Below, piece by piece: positions 12,286 through 21,786 of a DNA stretch of 64,000 nt. The position numbers and the translations under genes were made by a program. This DNA comes from Apiotrichum sp. Y4204 (taxonomy: Eukaryota > Basidiomycota > Tremellomycetes > Trichosporonales > Trichosporonaceae), in contig JAMYHL010000030.1 of NCBI GenBank assembly GCA_025531455.1, forward strand, positions 62,001-126,000, in the 5' to 3' direction. The notes beneath the pieces were generated by a model. The model saw nothing but the letters and a program-made list of their open reading frames with translations. It made no database searches and was not told where the DNA came from. Every line of letters starts with the position of its first letter. Position 1 is the first letter of the stretch.

Positions 12286-14394
12286 ATGTCCGCTCCCACC
12301 TTCAAGCACACCTTCAAGCACGCCGGCTACAAGGGCGACGTCGAGGTTCCCCTCGGCCTCTACATCAACGGCGAGTATGTCACCTCGAAGGACAAGAACG
12401 CCAAGACGATCCCGTGAGTATCTGTTCTGTCTCTGTTGTGCCTTTTGGGCACCATGTCCCTCCCCCTCCCCACCAAAACCCCGCTTCACCCCGTCAACGG
12501 CACTGCCAATGCCGTCGCCACTGTTGTGGTCGCATGAGCCCACTTTCGCGTCCAGTGTGGACGGCGGAATGTGTGGCGTCACTGCGGGGCTTGGCCCGCA
12601 GCCCAATCCTGGACGCCTCGTCACCCGAGCCTGTGACGTCCTACGCGTCGGCTGCGCCCGTCACTGTTGGCCGTCTTGCGACCCATGCGGGCTGCTCTGT
12701 CTAGTGCCATTGTTGCCAGAATGCCATTGCACGCTATCGGCCATCACCGTGTAGTCAAGCATGGGTGAAAATGCTCTGCGGCTGGAGTGGGAACATGCTC
12801 CGGTGCCTTTCTCTCTGGGTGCTATTCGCGATCGAGTGGGGTCACTTGACAGCCTACAATGACAACTCGCCTTTACGGCTGCGCTCCCCACCCCGCCATG
12901 TAGCCGACGCAGAGCATTCCACGTCCCATCTTTTACCCTCCCACCTAGACCTCCACGCCACACCCTGCAGGCCTTGCAGTTGCTGACTGATGCAGCGTCG
13001 TCAACCCCACCACTGGCGAGAAGCTTTTTGACCTCCCCGAGGGTCTCGACGCCGATGTCGACATCGCTCTTGACGCCGCCCGCAAGGCGTTCGACACCAC
13101 CTGGGGTCTGAACACGCCCGGCTTCAAGCGTGGAGAGCTCCTCCAGAAGCTCGCTGCTCTTATTGACCGTGACGCCGACATCCTCGCTTCGCTCGAGGCC
13201 CTCGACAACGGCAAGAGCTTCGGTGTCGCTCGTGCCTTTGACGCCTCCGAGTCTGCCGCCTGCTTCCGCTACTACGCCGGCTGGGCCGACAAGGTCCACG
13301 GCAAGGTCATTGAGCAGACGCAGGACAAGCTCATCTACACCCGCCACGAGCCCGTCGGTGTCTGCGGCCAGATCATCCCCTGGAACTTCCCCCTCCTCAT
13401 GTTCTCCTGGAAGCTCGCCCCCGCGCTTGCCGCCGGCTGCACCATCGTCATCAAGCCCTCCGAGCTTACTCCCCTCACCGCCCAGTACATGACCAAGCTC
13501 ATCACTGAGGCCGGCTTCCCCCCTGGTGTCGTCAATGTCGTCAACGGTTACGGCCAGACTGTCGGCAACGCCCTCTCCTCGTCCAACAAGGTTGACAAGG
13601 TCGCCTTCACCGGTTCGACCGCCGTCGGCCGCAAGGTCATGGAGGCCGCCGCCAAGTCGAACCTCAAGAAGGTTACCCTTGAGCTTGGTGGTAAGGGTGC
13701 CAACATTGTCTTCGACGACGCTGTCCTCGAGGACGCCGTCAAGTACGCTACCCAGGGTATCTTCTTCAACCACGGCCAGACCTGCTGCGCCGGCTCGCGT
13801 CTCTACGTTCAGCGCGGCATCTACGACAAGTTTGTGGAGCGCTTCGTCGAGGTCACCAAGAAGGTCTCGGTTGGCGACCCCTTCGCCGAAACCACCTTCC
13901 AGGGCCCTCAGGTCTCGCAGACCCAGTACGACCGTATCATGAACTACGTCGAGTGCGGCAAGCAGGAGGGTGCCAAGGTTATCACCGGTGGTGTCCGCCA
14001 CGGCAAGGAGGGCTTCTTCATTGAGCCCACCATCTTCACCGAGGTCAAGCCTGACATGAAGATTGTCCAGGAGGAGATCTTCGGCCCCGTCATCGTCGTC
14101 TCGGTCTTCGACAACGAGGAGGAGGTCATTGCCCTCGCCAACGACTCGATCTACGGTCTCTCCGCGGGTGTCTTCACCAGCAACATTGCCAGGGGCCACC
14201 GCGTCGCCAACAAGCTCCAGGCCGGTACCGTCTGGGTCAACTGCTTCAACGAGCTCCACTCGCAGGTTCCCTTCGGCGGCTTCAAGTCGTCGGGTATCGG
14301 CCGCGAGCTCGGCGAGTACGCGATGGAAAACTACACCGAGATCAAGGCAGTCCACGTCCGTCTTACCGACTACTTCGGCCCCATCCAGGGTTAA
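12286..14394 (+). CDS. NAD(P)+-dependent aldehyde dehydrogenase (class 1/2 type)
   Basis: Oxidises aldehydes to carboxylic acids. 508 residues from exons 12286-12413 and 12996-14394; the join gives KTIPVVNPTTGE. Landmarks: GQIIPWNFPLLMFSWK, the nucleotide-fold FTGSTAVG, the catalytic Glu in LELGGKGAN, the catalytic Cys in FNHGQTCCAGSR, EEIFGPV and FGGFKSSGIGREL near the C-terminus. No mitochondrial presequence is evident, so probably cytosolic. The TATA box, CT-rich leader and strong preference for C-ending codons suggest high expression. Two oddities: the single intron is 582 nt, ten times the local norm, and the last 151 bases are repeated in reverse orientation at 14991-15141. The 591-codon open frame on the minus strand is a coding-bias artefact. 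Confidence 0.95.
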
Positions 14395-14397
14395 GTG
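14247..14397 (+). repeat. Left arm of an inverted repeat (3' end of ALDH)
   Basis: This 151-base stretch (last about 50 codons, stop and three bases beyond) reappears as the reverse complement at 14991-15141, with 593 bases between the arms. The arms have equal length and differ at only a few single positions plus one 14-base block. Confidence 0.85.
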
Positions 14398-14990
14398 TGT
14401 AGCATGACGACCACCGGATCGTGTTGTAGCAATCACCCCTGTTTCCTCTCTGGGTCTATGGTTTCTTCTGAGTAGCGGAGCACGCAGTTGAGTAGTCGAT
14501 ATAGCAGTTGATATGCGGCAGTATGAGATGCAGCATTGCAGTCCTACAGAATTGGTGCATGGACATTGGCAGGAAGGTGACGAGATTAATCAACCACTGA
14601 CACCGGACACCGACGACGTTGACAGACTGACGAGCTGACCAGCTGGAGAGGACTCTGATTCATCGAGAGGATAATGATGGGCTAACCACTTGACCAGGAG
14701 ACTGGCAATCAACAAGGCTCTCGATGGTCTGTCTCGGAGGCAATACGGGCCCCCACACCGGATATCGTCGCATTCGACAGGGACGCCCGCGAGAATGTGG
14801 GCAGCACATGAAACGCCAGCGGTGCGGGGCACCCGACGCATATGTTCCACCGCAACTTCATCCGATCCCTACACGCGTCGCCAAACACACCGCGCCTCGC
14901 GCGGTGTAGCCAGCTAGCCAGTGGCTATCGGCGGCGACGGAGATGAGCTCGTGCCGATGGTACGAGTATACGATCATACGAGGCGATGTT
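14398..14990. other. Spacer between ALDH and its inverted fragment
   Basis: 593 bases. Presumed 3' UTR of ALDH, then no recognisable gene or repeat. Confidence 0.5.
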
Positions 14991-15141
14991 CACTTAACCC
15001 TGGATGGGGCCGAAGTAGTCGGTAAGACGGACGTGGACGGCCTTGATCTCGGTGCATGAATACTATTCGTACTCGCCGAGCTCGCGGCCGATACCCGACG
15101 ACTTGAAGCCGCCGAAGGAAACCTGCGAGTGGAGCTCGTTG
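14991..15141 (-). pseudogene. ALDH 3'-end fragment, inverted duplicate, interrupted
   Basis: Read on the minus strand it encodes NELHSQVSFGGFKSSGIGR and ELGEYE, then a stop, then (after the altered block) TEIKAVHVRLTDYFGPIQG and a stop. It matches the ALDH C-terminus almost base for base. A block of 14 bases replaces the sequence for A-M-E-N-Y and introduces TAG in frame. Nothing upstream of the fragment (above 15141) resembles the rest of ALDH, so it is a detached, non-functional piece and not a second gene. Confidence 0.85.
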
Positions 15142-15793
15142 CTCCCCGCTAGGCCGATAGCAGTCTCCGCCGTCTTCTCCCTCTCTGCACCTAGATCCTG
15201 TCTTCGCCCCCATCTCCATCCTACTCCCCTGCTGCCTCCCCAATCCCATCTCAATCTCCATCTCCGAATCGCTCTCCAGCTATCATCACTTTCTCAGGCC
15301 CAGTCGATGTCGGAGCTTACCGAGACTTGACGAATGGAGAACCTTGGACGTTAGACTGCGGACTTCAGACTTTGGACGATTGGACTTCTGACGATGGGGA
15401 GGGGCAGAGTTTGGGAGATTGGGGGGAAAGTGTGCTGTCTATCGTGTCGTCTTACTCGTCGGATTCCTCGGACTCCAATTCGAATTCGAATGTCATTCGA
15501 CTTCGAATGCCAACGTACCCAGTCATAGTCGAAACTCGAGAGAACAGTCTGTCGGCCGACGCACAGACGCCAGGCATGACACACCAACCTCTGTAAAACT
15601 CTGTACCTCTGTTCTCTGATGATCTCCGCTCACTCCACTGCTGTACTCATTTTCCTCATCCCTGCACGTCCCATCACGTTCCAGGATCCAGGACCACAGG
15701 ATACAATCATACGCAGGAAAATGCAGGAAACCAAACGCCTCAGACATGAGACAACGCTGTAACGGGCCTAACGGGCGTGACTTGGAACGCACA

Positions 15794-15819
15794 ACGTACC
15801 ACGTACCACGTACCACGTT
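15794..15819. repeat. Short tandem array, unit ACGTACCAC
   Basis: Three near-perfect copies of a 9-base unit in the non-coding region between ALDH and the Zn-cluster gene. Confidence 0.7.
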
Positions 15820-15831
15820 CCTAGCGGTCGC

Positions 15832-15871
15832 AGGTATCTAGGTATCCAGGTATCCAGGTATCTAGGTATCA
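15832..15871. repeat. Short tandem array, unit AGGTATCYA
   Basis: About four and a half copies of a 9-base unit differing only at one pyrimidine, 12 bases after the previous array. Confidence 0.7.
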
Positions 15872-16530
15872 AGATCCGACCATCGGCCAGACCACCCACC
15901 GCACCTCGCGCACGCTCCGCGCGCTCCGCACTTCCGGACTTCCGCCCGAGCGGACGTTGATGCCCCGCGCTTCCGAATGCCCGGCTGGTGTCTTACACTG
16001 TTTACTGTTCTGCGAAGCATTGTGCGTCACATTACTGACCGGAGGGCTTTGTGCGCTCTCGGCACTCGGGCGGCGCCTGGGCTGGCGGGCTCGGCTGGCG
16101 GCAAGTGGTTGGTGAGGGTGGGCGGTAAGTGCGAATAGCACCATTATCATTGTTTTTGTCCTCGTGTATGATGGTTCCTCGCGGTCTGGCAGTCTCTGTC
16201 CTGGCGGCGCTGACACTGCGCTGGCACCCGGATCGGAACACTGACGGGGGAACACTGACGGGTACTCGCATATCGTTCAGTCATATGCGACGGGTATCCA
16301 TCTCAAGGCTACGGTATGGAATGGATCTGGGCTCTGGGTACTACAACGGTGTATACATTGGGGAGGGTATCGTGATGGGTATTGTCTCGGTTGTGGTGCT
16401 CGTCGGACTGCGGTGTCCGGAGAATGCCAGTGGTCATGGTCATGATATGGTTGCCTGCAGCCGGCGTGCTGTGACATTCGTTCACGGTCGTGGTTATCGT
16501 GGCCAAAGCCCTCGTATTGATTGGAACGCG

Positions 16531-18461
16531 CTAATGCCGCCAACTCCGGTCATACTCGCTGGTGCGGAACGACTCGGCGTGCGCACGGCCCCCGACGGTG
16601 CTGTGCCGGCGGACCGTGAACGTGTGTTCGCGGAGGGCGTCCTGCTTTGCGCCGTCCAAGGGCTCCCGGCGGTCAGCGTGGCGGCGCGCAGCCTGGATCT
16701 GGGAGACCCAGTGCTCGCTGACGCCGAGCATGTCGTTCGCGACGAGGATGGGGCGCGGGTCGTTCGGGTCGCGGGCGGCGCTCTCGAGGAGGAGGGAGAA
16801 GAGGGCGTTGGTGGGTGGCGGCGCGTCAAAGGACGAGGCGGAGGGCGGGGTCGAGCCCGGGCTCGAGAGGGAAGGCGTTGTCAGAGACGACACCGACATG
16901 GAGCTGCGGGCAATCTGAATCGGGAGCGTGGTACTCCGCAGAGGGGGGAGGTTGAAGTCTGCGATGGAGCGGAGGGCGGGGGAGTGGCACTCCCTGGGCG
17001 AAAGAGGAAACAGGGGTGAGAGCGGGGTGTGGGGTGATGGCGGGCAGGACGGGGGCGCTGCGGGGAGCGAATGAGCGTGGTGCCGGGGCGAAGTCGGTGT
17101 TGATGACAGCGGACTGCTCGTGGGCGAGGAGCGGGCCGGCTTGGGACCATCGCCCAATACAATCTCAGAAGGAGATGGGAGGGGGATAGGACGGAGGCGG
17201 TCCGAGGGAATCAGGTGGATGACGCTCTGGGATGGCCATGGGCTGGCGGGGTCGTGGTCACCCGAGGTAGTCGACTTGCCCGAGGTCGACGACTGGCGCT
17301 CAAGGTCGAGGCTGAGCATGCTCATCTCCATGTCCTCGTCGCCGTGGTAGCGGTACTCTGCGCGCTCGGGACGCGGAGTCTTGGGCGATTCGCGGTCGCG
17401 GTCGCGGTCACGGTCTCCGGGATGGAAAAAGTACCCCATCCTCGGGGTGTGGGGCGGCGGCGAGGGGAAGGCGTCCGTGGCCACTGACGGAGAGAGCTCG
17501 GGGGTGGGGAAGGCAGTGGGGGGGAAGGAGGAGGTAAAGGACCGGAGGTGGAGCGGCGGGGGGTGCGCATGCATGTGTCCACTGTGCGAGCGGTGGTTTC
17601 CAAAGCCGCTGCAATGACTCGCGGCGGCGTGGTGGGCGTGGTCGTACGCCGGGTTGTGCATCAGACGCGGGCGCTGGACGAGCATCTCGTCCATCGGGCT
17701 TGGCATCGGAGGGGGAAGGGTGACGGGGCGGCTTTTGGAGCCCCCGAAGGTACACTTGTTCTTGCCGCATGGGAGGCATGTGCGGCGGGGAGACGATGGG
17801 TCGGCGAGGATGTAGCATTTCCACTTCTGGGACTTGCACCGGGCGCAGGCTTGCTGCGGCACGACTTGGACAAGAGAGGGATCAAGAGCATAGTCGTCCT
17901 GGTGCGTGAGTAAGGGTGTCACTGGGGTGGTGCTTGGGGTAGTGGAACAGCTGATACAAGGGATGAGGAGCAGCGACGTGGCGGACATGTAATGTGGCTA
18001 TGTGGCTACTTGTGGCCCGTGGGACTCCACACTCACCTCCTTGGCCTGCTTCTGGCGGTCGCGCTTCGAGTTCATCTTCTGAATGCGGTTCTGTACTTCG
18101 GGGTTTAATTCCGTACTGAGCTTGTTCCTGCTGACGGCCAAGAGGGGGATGGGGGGGATGGGGGCGGATCCGGGCCTGGGAGCCAGACGCGGGGTGAGGT
18201 CGGTCAACGCTGTGAGCGGCCTGGGAAGTTAGTAGACTGGCTCGGGCACTTGACGTACGGAGAGGCAGAGCGGGAGTGGGAGGACGGGGGCCGGGTGGAC
18301 CAGAGCGGAGGAGGCGGTACCGCGCGGGGCTGGGGATGGTGAGAGCGGAGGTCGTGGTGCGAGGGACGGAGGTCCTTGTGCGACATGCGGCGCGCGTACG
18401 GGCTCCCACGCTCAAACGAGGTCGGGCGGGGAACGGTCATCGACTGACGGCGACCGGACAT
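16531..18461 (-). CDS. Zn-cluster transcription-factor-like protein
   Basis: 584 residues, exons 18461-18259, 18220-18037, 17898-16531; frame holds at both joins. Around residues 145-175 is a fungal zinc-cluster-like motif: CARCKSQKWKC, 12 residues, then CLPCGKNKC. The first half fits Zn(II)2Cys6 (C-x2-C-x6-C with Lys/Arg), but the last spacing is C-x2-C-x4-C, shorter than the usual x6-9. A basic, possibly helical stretch (NRIQKMNSKRDRQKQAKE) precedes it. The remainder is Pro/Ser/His-rich and looks disordered, with a more ordered end (SLLLESAARDPNDPRPILV ... SEHWVSQIQAARRHADRREP). Likely a nuclear regulator; targets unknown. No fungal-specific transcription-factor middle domain is recognisable. 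Confidence 0.75.
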
Positions 18462-18715
18462 CGTGTGGTGGTGTAGCTGGGAGATGGTGAGGTTGAGAAC
18501 TGGTCAAAGGCAGCGTGCGCAGCGATGAGTCGGGGCGTGTGGGAAGTGGGTGCGGGGAGGGGAGGGGGAGAGAAGTAGTTGTGCAAAGCTATGAGAGGGG
18601 ATGGTGGGAACAGCTGATGAGATGTGTGTCGCGACGAAAGATGTACTTCGAAGGGCGGAGAGATAAGGCTGTGGGGATTCAAGTGCGGGGGGATGAGGGA
18701 CGTGGGAGAGGAAGC

Positions 18716-18723
18716 CTTATAAA
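18716..18723 (-). promoter_or_regulatory. TATA-like box of the Zn-cluster gene
   Basis: TTTATAAG on the minus strand, about 255 bases before the ATG at 18461, implying a 5' leader of around 220 bases. Confidence 0.45.
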
Positions 18724-20864
18724 CTTGATCTGGAAGTTGTCCACTACTGATCTCAGTCGCAGTGGTCCCGAGCAATCGCGGGCGCGCGACCAGCGATTAC
18801 CATGTCCCTTTCGGTCCTAAGGACCGACGATACACATGTATGTGCATCCTGTTCCTAGCCCTGCCTCGGCTGCCGTGCGCTGTCTCTGTCCTCTCAGTGT
18901 GTGCGTTGATGACTAGCTAGACATATTGTCCGGTGTGCACCCTCCTTTGTGCATGTTGAGGCTGTCCGCCGCGGAAGCGCCTGTCTTTGGAATCACGCCT
19001 CTGGCGCCGTGCCGGTCGGCACGCGTCAATATCACCATGCAGGGTCCAGTTACAGGCGACGCGCCCCCCGAACGCGCGTGGCGGCCTCGTGCATGTTGCG
19101 TGCGGCGAGGTTGCGTGCGGCGAGTCCTGCAGCAAGTTCTGCAGGAGAGGTGTGTCGTTGTGGGGGGCGTCGAGAGATCCTGAGCGACCTGCCGTTCCTG
19201 GCTGCCTCGAGGCTAGGGATTGTGGGATTCCTGACGTCTTGCATGCCACGAATGTCGCGATGGCGCACCGCGGCAGAGCGTGCCGAGAGAGTTGGATGGA
19301 GGAATTTCAAAGTCAGGCGGCGGAGGGGCGAGGGGTGAGGAACCAGAATCAGATAAATGTTAGAAAGGGGATTGATTAGGCATAATCCGTGGAGAGACGC
19401 ATACGCCGTCACGTCACGAGAGGGCAGGTGAGCGGCAGCGGAAAACAACAAAATGAATGGGGCACAGGGAACACCTCGATCAGCCTGGTCTCATTTGTGA
19501 TTCAACAATTGGTCATGATTGGTTACCCCCGGCGTCATGTCATCCTCTGTCTGCGCTTACTGAATTATTACTGATCTTCAACCCCGGATCTCTCCGTCCG
19601 TCCGCATTTCGGACGTGAGGGTTAGGACAATGAACGAGTGGCGGGAGGACACACGGCCGTTCGAGCGGCCTGTGCGGACAAGTGCTCTCGAAGATGTCCT
19701 CCAGCGCCATCTGGCCCCATCCACGTCAACCAGCACGTCCAAGTCATGCAGACCGGCCGTCGATCCAGTCATCCAGGCCGCTGTCGAGGCTGTTGTCCAT
19801 GCGGCCCCACACCCCCCAAGCCGTTGTTTGTCTTCTCGCGTCTTCACTCCTCCCTTCAGAACCATGTCAAGTCCCGAGCCCTGCACCCCGCCATGCACCG
19901 GTCCGCACTGGAGCGACGCCACGCCGTCGGCCCCAAGCGCTCGGTTTGCAGATCACGGCATCGGAAGCTGTGGCCGCCGTCCTCCAGCGCGCTGTTGGGG
20001 AGCCGAGCAACTCGGCGGCTGACGGATCATAGTCTGCGGCAAGTAGTCCCGGCGCACGGTGCGTTCATGTTGCTTCTTTGCGGGTCAGGTGATCGTCCGC
20101 TGTAGGGGTTGTAGAACGACGATGCAGATAATGTCTCTCCTGCTTTTGGTGGCTTCCTGGACGGTGACGGCTTGGGTCCCGCTGGCCGCAGCAAGGTCAT
20201 AGCGGTGGCGGAGGCACGAAATGAGCATGTCAGGTTCAGTGTCAGGATACACGTCAGGTAGGCGACACCGCGACAGCGTCCAGGGAGTGGGGAGGAATGC
20301 AGAGAGGGGGTGATAAGGGTTGTGAGCAGGCGAGGTGGCCCACGTTCAAGAGGTTGTGTCAGATGCAAGATTGGAAGAACCCACCACGTCAACTCTGTTT
20401 TCGGCCAGGATCGGGCGAAACTATGCTCCGATTCCTATTCCTGCCGAGGGGAGTCAGGGATAGAGGAGGTCCATGCGTTGGGGGATGGGATGTGGAGAGG
20501 ACGGTGACAATGAGAATCCGAGGAAATGTGAGTAACAGACATCTTGTCAACGCCTCCAATCATTGAGAGTGAAGAGTGAGCAAACGACGAACAACAGAGG
20601 TGAGCAATGTTTTGTCCGATTCAGCTCGACGGCGACTTGCCACATAGAGACGGTCCGCCAGTTCTAGGACCACGTGAAATGTCGTCATAACCACCCTCCA
20701 CCCTCCATGAACGTCCACATTCCCACTTTGAGATCCGCTTTTTGCCACCCAGAGAAATCACTGAAATCAGCAATCGCACAGTCACATCAAGAGACAACCG
20801 CCATCTCTCTCACTCTGTGCATACACCCATTCCCACACCGGGCACATCTACGCCATCACAAGCA
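18724..20864. other. Intergenic region between divergent genes
   Basis: About 2.1 kb upstream of both the Zn-cluster gene (-) and the Yippee gene (+). Several overlapping open frames of 85-155 codons near 19.6-20.1 kb lack motifs. No gene supported. Confidence 0.5.
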
Positions 20865-21786
20865 ATGTCGTCTTCAGACACTTTCTCATCGTCAACAGTA
20901 CCGCTGAACATGGGGGTAGACACACAGCAGCGGACAGCACCCGCACCATCAGCGACGACCGTCTCGGCGCTCAACCTCGCCCATGTTCCCAAGGGCACGC
21001 CCGTCTTCTCCTGTGCCAAATGCTCAGAAGTGCTCGTGCGTACGCATTCCGCTGGCCGTGGGTCTTGGGGTTTGGAAACGCCTCGCAGCGCCTAGATCCT
21101 GATGATGCTTCTTGCCGCCATCCTTGATGAGGTTGGATGGGGCCAGCGCCCTGCACTCTCTCCTTCTCCTCTTGCTTTTTCCGCTCCGGGCCATGCTCGG
21201 ACCCGCTCCGAGAAGAAGCCACTCCCTAGACGCCCCGCAGTTGTGCTCCCTGTCGTAGATTCTCACCCCAGGCGCTTCAAGACGAACTCGTCAGTAAGGC
21301 GTTCATGGGTCGCTCGGGTCGTGCATAGTGAGTACCAAGCCCCATGCAGACTGCGGACCCGAATCTGATGCTCGATCCAGCCTGATGAATTCGACGATCA
21401 ACACAAACCTCGGCAAGCGGGAGGAACGCAAACTGATGTATGTTGCTGCCTGGGACGAGTGCCCCTTTCCTTAGCGCGTCTCACACGCAGGACTGGGAAA
21501 CACACCGTTGCGGACCTACATTGCGCCGGATGCAACTCTGAGCTTGGGTGGATGTACATCAAGGCGCCAAACGGGGAGCAGAGATACAAGGAGGGTGAGT
21601 GTCGATTGCCCCATTCGTGTGTGGCTGCATCCCATCCAGCGGTACCCGCTTGGTGTATCGCAAATAGAATATCGCGCAAAAGGGACTACAGCAGACGCAA
21701 TCGCGACGGGCGCCCAGGTACTGACACGTCTGGCAGGCAGGTATATTCTCGAAGAAGCCCAGATTGTGAAAGAGAATGGTTGGTGA
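20865..21786 (+). CDS. Yippee-domain zinc-binding protein
   Basis: 145 residues from five exons: 20865-21035, 21272-21327, 21381-21437, 21491-21594, 21737-21786. Joined, they read VFSCAKCSEVLALQDELVSK, AFMGRSGRAYLMNSTINTN, GKHTVADLHCAGCNSELGW and YKEGRYILEEAQIVKENGW, which is a complete Yippee domain with its two Cys-x2-Cys pairs (CAKC, CAGC) that bind one zinc. Animal YPEL proteins and yeast Moh1 belong here; Yippee-like folds are related to cereblon's and MIS18's, and their cell role is mostly unclear. The N-terminal 45 residues are a Ser/Thr-rich extension. The first intron (236 nt) is long for this region. Confidence 0.9.

Larger units (their letters stand above)
15142..16530. other. Intergenic region with short tandem repeats
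   Basis: 1.4 kb with no supported gene. Contains the two small tandem arrays listed separately near 15.8 kb and scattered dinucleotide-like TCGAAT/GGACTT stretches at 15340-15520. Confidence 0.5.

Noticed and set aside
12661..14436. 591-codon open frame on the minus strand
   Set aside because: Antisense to the ALDH gene, which has strong C-ending codon bias. Composition is repetitive Gly/Val/Leu/Asp; it runs through the ALDH intron without any motif.
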